Source: Actinomycetes bacterium
GTDB taxonomy: Bacteria > Actinomycetota > JAICYB01
Reading direction: 5' to 3'
NCBI GenBank assembly: GCA_025934435.1
Contig: JAICYB010000018.1
Location: 1-50,846 of the forward strand
DNA length: 50,846 nucleotides
Of this stretch, positions 8,831 through 17,433 are shown piece by piece. Both the position numbers and the translations under genes were made by a program. The notes below the pieces were generated by a model that saw nothing but the letters and a program-made list of their open reading frames with translations, was not told where the DNA came from and did no database searches. Each line of letters begins with the position of its first letter. Within the stretch, counting starts at the first letter, position 1.

Positions 8831-9177
8831 GCGACAAGATCGTCGTGCGCGGGATCGCCGCGGAAGGTTTCCACGGACTCGTCGGCGAGCGCGACCATCC
8901 CCAGTGGTTCGTCGCCGATGTCGAACTCAACATCGATGTCGCGAAGATCGCCCGTGAGGACCGGATCGCCGCGGCGGTCGACTACACGACGATCGCCGCT
9001 ACGGCGCGCCGCGTTATCAAGGACAAGTCCTTCGAGCTGCTCGAGACGATCGCCGAGACGATCGCCTCCGAAGTGCTTGCGCTCGGAGGGATCTCGGTAC
9101 GCGTGAAGGTCGCGAAGCCGCGGTCGGCGAAGCTCGTCGGTGTCGACGAGATCGCGGTGGTTGTGGAACGGGATTGA
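8827..9177 (+). CDS. folB: Dihydroneopterin aldolase
   Basis: This 116-residue protein fits the usual 115-125 residue size. It has GIAAEGFHGLVGERDHPQWF, VDYTTIAATARRVI, SFELLETIAETIA and VKVAKPRSAKL, matching FolB. The Lys of the KP segment and the Glu of LLETIAE are the expected active-site residues. It converts 7,8-dihydroneopterin to 6-hydroxymethyl-dihydropterin and glycolaldehyde. The ATG overlaps the stop of the nuclease gene (ATGA), and folK starts inside its own stop codon. Confidence 0.94.
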   Translation: MSDKIVVRGIAAEGFHGLVGERDHPQWFVADVELNIDVAKIAREDRIAAAVDYTTIAATARRVIKDKSFELLETIAETIASEVLALGGISVRVKVAKPRSAKLVGVDEIAVVVERD

Positions 9178-9686
9178 CCGAAGCCTTCATCGGTCTCGGT
9201 TCGAACGTGGGGGACCGCCTCGCGTATCTACGCGCCGCCGTCTCCGCGTTGCGGGAGCTCGGTCCCGTGCGAGTGTCGCGCGTCTACGAGACGGAACCGG
9301 TCGGTCCGCCGCAGGCGCGCTTCCTCAACGCGGTGGCCGCGCTCGAGACCGAGCTTCGTCCGCGCGAGCTCTTCGATGAGCTGAAGCGGATCGAGTCGCA
9401 GCTCGGACGGATCACCCGCGAGCGTTGGGGCCCCCGTGAGATCGATCTCGACCTGCTCCTGCACGGAGAAGAGTCGGTGGACGAACCCGATCTCGTCGTG
9501 CCGCATCCCGCGATGACGGTGCGCGCGTTCGTCCTTGTCCCCCTTGGCGATGTGCTACCCGGCGCGACGTTGCCCGGCGGTCAGATGCTCGGCGACGTAC
9601 TGCGAACGCTCGAGACCGCCGGCGTATGCGCGTTCGCCGATGCGGATGTGTTCGCGAACCAAGACGAGGTCCATCGCAAGAGGTAG
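9174..9686 (+). CDS. folK: 6-hydroxymethyl-dihydropterin pyrophosphokinase
   Basis: This 170-residue enzyme starts with TTG overlapping the folB stop. FIGLGSNVGDRLAYL, VYETEPVG, FLNAVAALET and RWGPREIDLDLL are the HPPK signatures, including the Asp pair that binds magnesium. It transfers pyrophosphate from ATP to the FolB product, feeding FolP. The domain proper ends near LPG in ATLPGGQ; about 30 residues of tail follow. That tail overlaps the 3' end of the opposite-strand esterase by 106 bp, an unusually long convergent overlap. Confidence 0.95.
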   Translation: MTEAFIGLGSNVGDRLAYLRAAVSALRELGPVRVSRVYETEPVGPPQARFLNAVAALETELRPRELFDELKRIESQLGRITRERWGPREIDLDLLLHGEESVDEPDLVVPHPAMTVRAFVLVPLGDVLPGATLPGGQMLGDVLRTLETAGVCAFADADVFANQDEVHRKR

Positions 9687-10693
9687 GTCGCATGGTCGCG
9701 CGCGTCGCGCCAACCGTGATCGTGTCCGGGAAAGATGCGCAGCGTGACGGACGCGCCGCGGCGACGGAGAACAGACGTCACCCAGGCGCTGTCATCGCGG
9801 AACACGGGATCCGCGGAGCCCGCTTCGAGATACGCCCCCAGTGGTTCACGCATCGGGATCGACCAGAGGTAGTCGGCCGGCGTGTTCGAGCGGCGGAGCC
9901 ACTCGCTGCCACCGAACAGATCGCGCGTGTAGGTGTTCTCATCGGGGACCGTGTATCCGCTGTCGGAGACGAAAGCGGAGAAGACGCCTTGATGCCGCAT
10001 CGTCAGATTGATGCCGCAATACGCACCGGCCGAGAACCCGCCGATGACGCGGTCGTCGCGATCGGCGATCGTGCGGTAGTGGGTGTCGACGAACGACACG
10101 ACGTCGCGCGTCAGATAGGTGTCCATCTGTGGTCCGGCGGGGATGTCCTCGCACTGGGTGTCGCGCGCGTAGTTCAGGTCGAAGTCCGGCATCACGATGA
10201 TGAACGGACGGATCGCGTTCTGCGCGACCAGGGTGTCCATCGTGCGATCGATCTTGCCGGTGCGGATCCAGTCGACCGCGATCCCCGGCGATCCGTGCAG
10301 GAGATACAGCACCGGGAATCGGCTTGCGAGGTCTTTGAAGTACGGCGCCGGCAGATACACGTAGAGCGGCTTCGCCGAGAAGCCCGGTCCGGCGAGCACC
10401 TGCTTCTCGATGACACCGTGCAGCGGCGAGGGCGCGTCGGCCAGGTACCGGGTCGTGCGGGTCAGGTCGGGAGACACGTGACCGGTGAGAGACCCGACGT
10501 CCGGGAGGTACGAGTAATGGTGATTGACGACCGCCGCGACCGCTAGCAAGACGCCGGCGGCCGTGAGCAACGCGAGACCCGAGCGAACGATCAGGGATCG
10601 TCGCGTGCGCCGGACCTCGGCGAGGACCCGCCACGCGGACAACACGGCCGCGACGGCTATGACGACGGCGACGAAAAAGGAGTTGTCGAGCAT
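9581..10693 (-). CDS. Membrane-anchored esterase (esterase D/antigen 85-like), possible aminoacyl-lipid hydrolase
   Basis: This 370-residue protein has two N-terminal TM helices (about residues 5-20 and 38-56) and then an extracytoplasmic alpha/beta hydrolase domain. The chain reads FPVLYLLHGSPG, then the nucleophile elbow VIGGFSAGAYCG, and the catalytic His in FPGHDHGWRDA. This is the putative-esterase family (PF00756 type). It begins 43 bp after the MprF-like fusion gene on the same strand. Aminoacyl-phosphatidylglycerol and alanyl-diacylglycerol hydrolases are encoded next to their synthases in Pseudomonas, Enterococcus and Corynebacterium. By that analogy this may remove the aminoacyl group from lipids; this is inference. 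Confidence 0.8.
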   Translation of the reverse strand: MLDNSFFVAVVIAVAAVLSAWRVLAEVRRTRRSLIVRSGLALLTAAGVLLAVAAVVNHHYSYLPDVGSLTGHVSPDLTRTTRYLADAPSPLHGVIEKQVLAGPGFSAKPLYVYLPAPYFKDLASRFPVLYLLHGSPGIAVDWIRTGKIDRTMDTLVAQNAIRPFIIVMPDFDLNYARDTQCEDIPAGPQMDTYLTRDVVSFVDTHYRTIADRDDRVIGGFSAGAYCGINLTMRHQGVFSAFVSDSGYTVPDENTYTRDLFGGSEWLRRSNTPADYLWSIPMREPLGAYLEAGSADPVFRDDSAWVTSVLRRRGASVTLRIFPGHDHGWRDARDHATYLLRWTSSWFANTSASANAHTPAVSSVRSTSPSI

Positions 10694-10735
10694 CGCGTTG
10701 CTGACAACAACGCCGCCCTGCGCGGCGGAGTTCCG

Positions 10736-13639
10736 TCAGGAGTCGGCGTGTGCGGGCTCCGGCGGCTTCAGGAATCGGCCGAGGAGCGGGAACTCCGTGA
10801 ACTGCTCGGCGCGCATGACGGCGAGGGCGATCGGAACGATGTTCTGCTTCGCGTCGTAGACGCCGTAGCGGGGGTGCCATTCCGGATCGTACTTGTCGTT
10901 GTACTGCCAGAGCGACTCGATCTGCATGGATTCGGACAACCAGGACAGGAGCCAGCGCTCCGTCCGCCGAAGGACGCTCGACCCCGTTTCCCCGGCGACA
11001 ACCGCGCGGAACGTTGCGAAGTTCAAGCCGAGTCCGCGCATGCCGCGCTCGCGGAGGTGATCGATGACCGCAACCACGACGAAGTCGACGATCGAATTCG
11101 GGAGCTGTCCCGGAGCGCGGCGCATGACGTCGAGTGAGTAGCCCTCGATGCCGGCGGCCGGGACGAACTGACAGAACGCGACGGGCTTGTGATCGGCGTC
11201 GAACGCCACCGCGACGAGGATGTCGTCGTCCTGCGGGTCGACGAGGCGTCCGAGCGTCATCGAGAAGCCGCGTTCCGTCCCGCCTCGCAAGAGCTGTCCG
11301 GCGAGGTCGATGATCTGCGCGCGCGTGGTTTCGTCGAGGGACGAAACGGGCCCGACGAAGGTTGTGTACCCGAGGCGCTGGATGTTCGCGATCTGCTGAC
11401 GCAGGTTCTTGAACTTGCCGCCTTCGAGCGAGAAGTGGCGGCAATCGACGATCGCTTCGTCCCCGACGTAGAGGTCGTGCATCCCGCTCGCGCGGTACGT
11501 CGGCAGCCAATCGGCTCCCGCGCCCATGACGGCGAGCGCCCATCCGTTCCCGTGCGCGAAGTCGTGGAAGTCGCGCCAGATGTGGTCGCGCTCCCAGGAC
11601 GGACCGATCGGGTCGGGGGAAACGAGACAGACGCCGCCGAGCACGGCGTAGGCAACGAGGCTCTCGTTGCGGAAGAAGTACTGCTTGTCGTCGCGCAGCG
11701 CGAAGTATGCGAGCGTGTCCGTGCCGTAGCGGCGGACGATCTGCCGCGCGCGCTTGCGATCGGACGCACCGGTGATGCGCAGCGACGCGATCGGACGGAA
11801 CAGCGACCAGCCGAACGCGACGAAAACTCCGAAGGTGATGGCGACGAGCACGGGCGTGACGAACATGTCGACGCGATGCGCGACGTGGAGCGTCCGAAGT
11901 CCGATGAATCGTTCCGCGACGGCGAGCAGCGCGCGGGCGAGCGTCGGGTGGGTCCGCGGAAGTTGCACGGCGATCACCCCGGAGACGAACGCGACGGCGA
12001 CCGTCGTCGCGACGGGGGCGAAGATCGCGCGGAGGCGGCGGGGCTGCGTCCTGATGCGGAAGGCCGCGGGATGGAGCGCGACGTAGGCGAGCACGATGAT
12101 GCCCACGGACGCCTCTTCGACGTCGATCCCTTTGACCAGGTGGAGCAGGGCGGAAAGGCCGAGGAGCCCGAGTGAGATCAGCCACGCGCGGCGCTGTCCG
12201 CGCCGCATGCCCCGGGCGAGGAGGATGAGACCGATGCCGGCGAGCGCCGCCAGGACTGCCGCCGTCTGCGGCACGGTGACGGGAAGCAATTGACGGAGAT
12301 CATCGAGGCGCGCGCGGAGCGGCGGTGTCGCGGCCGAGGCGAGGTTCACGACGCCCGTGAGGAGCACGGCGAGAGCCGCCCGCGAGCGGACGCGACGCAA
12401 TTCGCCGATCAGATCTCTTCGTGGCGGCCACGGGTCGTCCGCGGGGAAGGAGGCGACCTCTTCCGGTTCGCGCGGCGCCGACGCGATCTTCGCGGCGAAT
12501 CGTTCGAGGAGGGTTTCGCCAGGTTCGTCCTGTCGTCCGTGGACGAGACGCACGTGCAACGTCGCGCCCGCTTCGAGCTCGGCCCACGAGACCTCGCGAT
12601 GCGCGAGGAAGACACGCGGCATGCGGAAACGCCCGTCGTACTCGCGGACGACCGGCGCGCTGCAGCCGGTGTTGACGTAGAAGCCTTCGCCGAGCGGCGC
12701 GAACTCGGCGCGCAGCGTGTGCCCGGTGATGTAGCCGTTGAGCGACTCGCGCAGCAGTCGCCGTGCTTCGTCCTTCGCGGGTTCGTTCGGGTCGCTTTCT
12801 TCCGCGCCGGCTTCGAACGTCGCGATCCCTTCGCGGACCTGACGCGCGGCGATCGCGAGCGCGGCCCCGAGGAGCAGAAGACCGGCGGCGCCGACGCCGC
12901 TCGCCACGAGGGACCAGTCGACGAAACGCGGCCTCCAGTGGATCAACGGAAGGCGGACGGCGAGTGCGGCGAGGAACGGGATCACGAGCCACTTCATCGG
13001 ACGGAACACCCGGCGGTACGCGAGTCGCGACGCGATGAACGCGGGGAAGGACAGCGGGTCCGCGAGATCGCGCATCCCCGACGACCATGGACGCGGGTCG
13101 GCGTCGAGCGCCGGGATGATCTGCTGCGCCACGTGGTAGCCGAGCGGTGTGTCGAGGGGGTTCGTGACGTCGGTGAACGCATTCGCAGGATCGAAACGGT
13201 GACCGTGTTCGACGCGGACGGTGCGTCGTCCCGCCCCCGTTTCGAACGCGAGATCGCACGAGAGCGCGAACTCGCAGTGGAGCGCGTCCTTGATCTTCGC
13301 GGCGAGGGGTTCGTCCCACACGAGACGCGAGTCGCGATCGCCGATGACGTAGACGAGATGGTGCTCTTCGCCGTCCGCGAAGTCGCGAAGGAGCGAGACC
13401 AGCCGGCGATGCACGCGCAGCATGTCGGCGACCTGCGGCTGCGGCGCGTCGAGCTCGAAGACGTCGCCGTTCAAGACGACCGCGCCGGGCCCGGCCCATT
13501 CGTTGAGCACGTCGGCGAGCCGCGCCGTCGCGAACGCGGACGCGTCTGAAGAATGGGGGCCGAGGTGGATGTCACTTGTGACGATCACCCGTTCCCCGGC
13601 GAGGATCTCGAGCGTGATTCGCTGGTCCGGCTGCGTCAT
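10736..13639 (-). CDS. Metallophosphoesterase-transmembrane-DUF2156 (MprF-like) fusion protein
   Basis: This is a 967-residue protein with three parts. Residues 15-380 are a metallophosphoesterase with SDIH (22-25), GDVFE (58-62) and HGH (145-147). However, the expected GNH(D/E) is GDRD (100-103) and the last GHxH is GHTL (306-309), and two TM helices (217-235, 243-266) interrupt the domain. Residues 420-615 hold about six TM helices. Residues 625-945 match the DUF2156 aminoacyl-tRNA:lipid transferase domain of MprF/LysX (ALRDDKQYFF, VSPDPIGPSWERD, FVPAAGIEGYSLDVMRR, GLGLNFATFRAVVAG). It probably aminoacylates a membrane lipid using charged tRNA; the phosphoesterase part may be inactive or altered. 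The start is next to a LexA box. Confidence 0.82.
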   Translation of the reverse strand: MTQPDQRITLEILAGERVIVTSDIHLGPHSSDASAFATARLADVLNEWAGPGAVVLNGDVFELDAPQPQVADMLRVHRRLVSLLRDFADGEEHHLVYVIGDRDSRLVWDEPLAAKIKDALHCEFALSCDLAFETGAGRRTVRVEHGHRFDPANAFTDVTNPLDTPLGYHVAQQIIPALDADPRPWSSGMRDLADPLSFPAFIASRLAYRRVFRPMKWLVIPFLAALAVRLPLIHWRPRFVDWSLVASGVGAAGLLLLGAALAIAARQVREGIATFEAGAEESDPNEPAKDEARRLLRESLNGYITGHTLRAEFAPLGEGFYVNTGCSAPVVREYDGRFRMPRVFLAHREVSWAELEAGATLHVRLVHGRQDEPGETLLERFAAKIASAPREPEEVASFPADDPWPPRRDLIGELRRVRSRAALAVLLTGVVNLASAATPPLRARLDDLRQLLPVTVPQTAAVLAALAGIGLILLARGMRRGQRRAWLISLGLLGLSALLHLVKGIDVEEASVGIIVLAYVALHPAAFRIRTQPRRLRAIFAPVATTVAVAFVSGVIAVQLPRTHPTLARALLAVAERFIGLRTLHVAHRVDMFVTPVLVAITFGVFVAFGWSLFRPIASLRITGASDRKRARQIVRRYGTDTLAYFALRDDKQYFFRNESLVAYAVLGGVCLVSPDPIGPSWERDHIWRDFHDFAHGNGWALAVMGAGADWLPTYRASGMHDLYVGDEAIVDCRHFSLEGGKFKNLRQQIANIQRLGYTTFVGPVSSLDETTRAQIIDLAGQLLRGGTERGFSMTLGRLVDPQDDDILVAVAFDADHKPVAFCQFVPAAGIEGYSLDVMRRAPGQLPNSIVDFVVVAVIDHLRERGMRGLGLNFATFRAVVAGETGSSVLRRTERWLLSWLSESMQIESLWQYNDKYDPEWHPRYGVYDAKQNIVPIALAVMRAEQFTEFPLLGRFLKPPEPAHADS

Positions 13640-13641
13640 AC

Positions 13642-13653
13642 GAACGTATGTTC
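13642..13653. promoter_or_regulatory. LexA (SOS) operator
   Basis: GAACGTATGTTC is a match to the GAACNNNNGTTC core of the Bacillus/mycobacterial SOS box, with C before it and T after it. It fills most of the 26-bp space between two divergent start codons and abuts the -10 box of the radical SAM gene. The M. tuberculosis relative Rv2578c is a known LexA-regulated gene, which supports the call. Confidence 0.82.
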
Positions 13654-13659
13654 TATAGT
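13654..13659 (+). promoter_or_regulatory. -10 box of the radical SAM gene (leaderless)
   Basis: TATAGT lies directly after the LexA box and ends 6 nt before the GTG start, so transcription should begin at the start codon. LexA bound to the operator would cover the promoter. Confidence 0.65.
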
Positions 13660-13665
13660 GGATGA

Positions 13666-15705
13666 GTGAGTGAAACTCTATTCGAGGTTCGCCGCCGCAC
13701 GTTCGACACGCCTCACTTCCGCGGGATCGAGTTCATCGAGGTAGAAGCGAAGTCGATCATCAATAAGGTCCCGGGGAACTACCTGCCCTTCGGGTACACG
13801 ATCAATCCCTATAGGGGATGCTCCCACGCTTGTTCGTATTGCATCTCGGGTGACACGCCGATCTTGATGGCAGACGGTCGGACGAAGCCGATCTCCGACA
13901 TCCGCGTGGGCGACGAGATCTACGGCACGGAATTCGGTGGCAAGTACCGCCGGTACGTGAAGACGAGGGTTGCCGCGCACTGGTCGACCGTGAAGCCCGC
14001 GTACCGCGTCACATTGGCGGACGGAACGGAGTTGGTCGCGAGCGAGGACCACCGTTTTCTCACGAAACTGCGTGGGTGGAAATACGTCACGGGGTCGATG
14101 TCCGGCGAGAATCAGCGCCCCTATCTGACGACGAACAACGAGCTCCTGGGTACAGGCAGATTCGCGAAGGCCCCTGAGCACACGCTCGACTACAAGCGCG
14201 GATACCTGTGCGGCATGATCCGTGGCGACGGACACCTGGCGGTACATCGCTATCAGCGAGCCGGACGCCGTAACGGTGACGTCTACCAATTCCGGCTCGC
14301 TCTCAAGGACTTCGTGGCGCTTCGCCGAACGCAGGAGTTCCTTCGTTCGTGGGATGTGGAGACGTCGGAGTTTCTGTACCTCGAGGCCGCCGGAAACCAC
14401 AACGAGATGCGCGCCATCCGGACCCAACGTCGATCGCACTACGAAACGATCAGAGAGGTCGTTGAGTGGCCCGGAGAACCGTCGACCGATTGGGTCAAAG
14501 GTTTCCTCGCTGGGATCTTTGATGCGGAGGGCAGCTACAGTCGTGGTGTCCTCCGAGTCTCGAACACCGACACCGAACTCATCGGTCAGATCGCTACAGC
14601 CTTCACGGAGCTCGGATTCAGGCGGATTGTCGAGGCTCCTCGCCTGAATACGCCCTCCGGAGACGTACGACCGAATAAAGAGGTCCAATGCGTCCGGCTA
14701 CTCGGCGGCCTCGAGGAAGCGATGCGCTTCTTCCATACCGTTGACCCGGCTATCACGCGCAAACGATCGATCGAGCGCTCGTGCATCAAGACCAGCACCG
14801 ACCTCCGCGTGGTTTCCATCAGGCCACTCGGCGTCGCGCTGCCCATGTACGACATCACGACCGGCACCGGTGACTTCATCGCGAATGGTGTTGTGAGCCA
14901 TAACTGCTTCGCTCGATCGACGCACACCTTTCTCGACATGGATGCCGGGCGTGACTTCGAATCGAAGATCGTCGTCAAGGTCAATGCTCCGGAGCTCCTT
15001 CGGAAAGAACTCTCCGCGAAGAAGTGGAAGGGCGAGCACATCGCGATGGGGACGAACACCGATCCGTACCAACGCGCCGAAGGTCGCTACCGCCTGATGC
15101 GCGGGATCGTCGGCACGCTCGGCGAATTCCGCAATCCGTTCTCGATATTGACGAAGGGGACCCTGATCCTTCGCGATCTCGATCTGCTCGTCGAAGCGTC
15201 CAAGGTCACGAACGTCGCGTGCGCGATGTCGATCCCGACGCTCGACGAGGACGTCTGGCGGCGCAGCGAACCCGGCACCCCGCATCCGCGCAAGCGCGTC
15301 GAGGCCGTCCGCAAGCTCAACGAAGCCGGGATCCCGACCGGCATCATGCTGGCGCCGATCCTTCCCGGCATCTCGGATGCGCCGCACCAGATCATGGACG
15401 TCGTCAAGGCCGCGGTCGACGCCGGCGCCACGCACCTCACGCCGATCCTGCTCCACCTGCGGCCGGTCGTCCGCGAGGAGTACATGGGCTGGCTGCAAGC
15501 CGACTACCCGGGCCTCGTGAAGCGCTACGAGGACCTCTACGCCGACAACGCCTACGGTCCGAAGGCCGCGCGCAACGCCCTCGCCGGACGCGTGAAGGGC
15601 CTGCTCGCCGCGGCCGGCGGTCTGAAGCCTTTGGTGGACGAACCACCGCAGCGGTTCGTCCGTCGTGCGACGAAGCCCGCGTCCGAGCAGCTCCGGCTCC
15701 TGTAG
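13666..15705 (+). CDS. Rv2578c-family radical SAM protein with in-frame intein
   Basis: The 679-residue precursor splices to about 324 residues, close to the 340 of Rv2578c. The extein parts are residues 1-58 and 414-679. N-extein PYRGCSHACSY joins C-extein CFARSTHTF to rebuild CxxxCxxC, the S-adenosylmethionine/[4Fe-4S] motif. Later C-extein segments ILTKGTLILRDLDLL, VACAMSIPTLDEDVW and APILPGISDAP are typical of spore photoproduct lyase-like radical SAM proteins. The GTG start is fixed by the leaderless promoter. A LexA box and the family's SOS membership suggest a DNA-damage role; the reaction is unknown. An unspliced precursor would lack the third cluster Cys next to its partner residues. 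Confidence 0.93.
   Translation: MSETLFEVRRRTFDTPHFRGIEFIEVEAKSIINKVPGNYLPFGYTINPYRGCSHACSYCISGDTPILMADGRTKPISDIRVGDEIYGTEFGGKYRRYVKTRVAAHWSTVKPAYRVTLADGTELVASEDHRFLTKLRGWKYVTGSMSGENQRPYLTTNNELLGTGRFAKAPEHTLDYKRGYLCGMIRGDGHLAVHRYQRAGRRNGDVYQFRLALKDFVALRRTQEFLRSWDVETSEFLYLEAAGNHNEMRAIRTQRRSHYETIREVVEWPGEPSTDWVKGFLAGIFDAEGSYSRGVLRVSNTDTELIGQIATAFTELGFRRIVEAPRLNTPSGDVRPNKEVQCVRLLGGLEEAMRFFHTVDPAITRKRSIERSCIKTSTDLRVVSIRPLGVALPMYDITTGTGDFIANGVVSHNCFARSTHTFLDMDAGRDFESKIVVKVNAPELLRKELSAKKWKGEHIAMGTNTDPYQRAEGRYRLMRGIVGTLGEFRNPFSILTKGTLILRDLDLLVEASKVTNVACAMSIPTLDEDVWRRSEPGTPHPRKRVEAVRKLNEAGIPTGIMLAPILPGISDAPHQIMDVVKAAVDAGATHLTPILLHLRPVVREEYMGWLQADYPGLVKRYEDLYADNAYGPKAARNALAGRVKGLLAAAGGLKPLVDEPPQRFVRRATKPASEQLRLL
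13840..14904 (+). other. Intein (355 residues) with LAGLIDADG homing endonuclease
   Basis: The intein starts at Cys59 of the precursor in block A (CISGDTPILMADG) and ends MYDITTGTGDFIANGVVSHN, with Cys414 as the +1 residue. Block B is SEDHRFLT, with Ser in place of the common Thr. Block F/G ends in HN, as needed for Asn cyclisation. Two dodecapeptides, YLCGMIRGDG (Asp188) and FLAGIFDAEG (Asp286), are those of a dimeric-motif endonuclease with both acidic residues kept, so homing may still work. Codon use is visibly less G/C-biased at third positions than in the flanking exteins, which suggests later arrival. Confidence 0.95.
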
Positions 15706-15711
15706 TACCCT
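15706..15711 (+). promoter_or_regulatory. Candidate -10 box before the DUF2520-pan operon
   Basis: TACCCT just after the radical SAM stop codon would give a leader of about 50 nt that includes a GAGAGGAG ribosome-binding site. The sequence around it holds several GTACCC/GGTACC-like repeats. This is weak evidence only. Confidence 0.3.
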
Positions 15712-15766
15712 TGCGGCGGTACCCGTCCGGTATCCCGCAGGGGAACTGGAACGAGAGGAGCTCGTG

Positions 15767-16591
15767 GTGGCCAGGGGCAACGCCGTGTCCGTCGTCGGCG
15801 CGGGCCGCGTCGGCAGCACGATCGGACTCGCGCTTCGTCGCGCCGGTTATCCCATCGCCGCCGCGTGGTCGCGGTCGCGCGCCGGACGCGAACGTGCGCA
15901 CACCCTCCTCGACGCCCCGATCCTCGAACCGGAGGACGTCTGCAGCGCCGGTGACATCGTGGTCCTCGCCGTGCCGGACGATGCCATCCGTGAGATGGCC
16001 GAGCGCATCGCACCGGCCGTGCGCCGGGGGAAGCTCGTTTTCCACACGAGCGGCGGTACGTCCGTCGAGACACTCGACGCCATCCGCGAATCCGGCGCGC
16101 ACGTTGCGTCGCTGCATCCACTGATGACGTTCCCCGAACCGGACGCCGATGCGATCGACGGTGCGGCGGTTGCCGTGACGTGCGACCCGCGTGACCGCGC
16201 GTCCTTCTACCGCATCGCACGAGCATGGGGTGGCCGTCCGTTCATGCTGGCCGACGAACGAAAGCCCGAGTACCACGCGGCAGCGGTGTTCGCGTCCAAC
16301 TACATCGTTTCGTCGGTGTGGGCGGCCAACGCGATCTTCCGCACGATCGGTGTGCCGAACGCGCAGCCACTCCTCGCTCCGCTCCTTCGCGCCACGCTCG
16401 ACAACGTGATCGAGAAAGGTCCGGCCAAGGCGATCACCGGTCCGGTCATGCGGGGTGACATGAAGACCGTCCGCAAACACGTCGCGGCGTTGAAGGAGAG
16501 CAACGACGAGCGGATCGTCGAGGCGTACCGCGCGATGGCTCGGCTGACCGCCGCGCTCGCCCAACTCGATCCGAACAGGCTGACGGCGTGA
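15767..16591 (+). CDS. Rossmann-fold/DUF2520 oxidoreductase (Rv3603c-like)
   Basis: This 274-residue protein opens with the dinucleotide-binding [21 protein letters not shown] and carries a C-terminal DUF2520 helical domain ([28 protein letters not shown]). It resembles ketopantoate reductase and 6-phosphogluconate dehydrogenase-like proteins. It sits immediately before panC with overlapping codons, as Rv3603c does in M. tuberculosis, so a step in pantothenate synthesis (perhaps ketopantoate reduction) is a reasonable inference, not shown. GTG codons occur at 15764 and 15767; the second gives a 6-nt spacing from the AGGAG ribosome-binding site. Confidence 0.86.
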   Translation: MARGNAVSVVGAGRVGSTIGLALRRAGYPIAAAWSRSRAGRERAHTLLDAPILEPEDVCSAGDIVVLAVPDDAIREMAERIAPAVRRGKLVFHTSGGTSVETLDAIRESGAHVASLHPLMTFPEPDADAIDGAAVAVTCDPRDRASFYRIARAWGGRPFMLADERKPEYHAAAVFASNYIVSSVWAANAIFRTIGVPNAQPLLAPLLRATLDNVIEKGPAKAITGPVMRGDMKTVRKHVAALKESNDERIVEAYRAMARLTAALAQLDPNRLTA

Positions 16592-17433
16592 ACGCGACGG
16601 GCAAGATCTCGGAGACGCGCAAGCTGATCGACGCGGCGCGTCACGAGGGACTCCGTGTCGGGTTCGTCCCGACAATGGGGGCATTGCACGCGGGACACGT
16701 CTCACTCATCGAGCGCGCGCGAGCCGAGAATGGGTTCGTCGTCGTCTCGATCTTCGTGAACCCGACGCAGTTCGGCGCGAACGAGGATCTTTCGAAATAC
16801 CCGCGGACCTTCGCCGACGACCTCGAGGCGTGTATGGCGGCCGGCGCCGACCTCGTGTTCCACCCGGACGCCGACGAGATGTATCCGCCGGACGCGACGA
16901 CGACGATCCACGTCGCCGGGGTGACGGAACCGATGGAGGGCGAGCACCGTCCCGGGCACTTCGACGGCGTCGCGCTCGTCTGCGCGAAGCTGTTCAACAT
17001 CGTCGGCGCCTGCTCGGCGTACTTCGGGGAGAAGGACGCCCAGCAGGTCCGCGTCATCGAGCGGGTAGTCATGGATCTCGACTTGCCGGTGGAGGTCGTC
17101 CGCTGCGAGACGGTCCGGGATCAGGACGGTCTCGCCCTGTCGAGCCGGAACCGCTACCTGAGCGGCGACGAGCGGAAGCGGGCTCTTTCGCTCAGCCGGG
17201 CCCTTCGGTCGGTCGAGTCGGGTGTCGCGAACGGACAGCGCTCGGCAAGCGTTCTTCTGGACGAGGCGCGGCAATTGCTCGATGCCGACGCCGTGGACTA
17301 CTTCGAGATCGTCGACCCGACGACGCTCGCATGCGTCGAGACGGTCAACGGTCCCGTGCTGGTCTGCGGGGCGATCCGCATCGGCGCAACCAGGTTGATC
17401 GACAACATCACCGTGGGAGGCAGGCTCACATGA
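16588..17433 (+). CDS. panC: Pantothenate synthetase
   Basis: This 281-residue enzyme condenses pantoate and beta-alanine with ATP to make pantothenate. It has the nucleotidylyltransferase signature [28 protein letters not shown], the pantoate-binding [27 protein letters not shown] and the KMSKS-like [12 protein letters not shown]. The GTG start overlaps the stop of the DUF2520 gene and the stop overlaps the panD start, so it is firmly in an operon. No panB is in the window. Confidence 0.97.
   Translation: MNATGKISETRKLIDAARHEGLRVGFVPTMGALHAGHVSLIERARAENGFVVVSIFVNPTQFGANEDLSKYPRTFADDLEACMAAGADLVFHPDADEMYPPDATTTIHVAGVTEPMEGEHRPGHFDGVALVCAKLFNIVGACSAYFGEKDAQQVRVIERVVMDLDLPVEVVRCETVRDQDGLALSSRNRYLSGDERKRALSLSRALRSVESGVANGQRSASVLLDEARQLLDADAVDYFEIVDPTTLACVETVNGPVLVCGAIRIGATRLIDNITVGGRLT

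Noticed and set aside
1968..8900. Frequent CGTCCG/GTCCGG hexamers that might be a chi-, KOPS- or uptake-like motif
   Set aside because: Most lie in frame as Arg-Pro, Val-Arg or Ser-Gly codons; codon preference explains them.
10748..13549. Several long plus-strand frames inside the MprF-like fusion gene
   Set aside because: They are mirror frames of a gene with clear domains.
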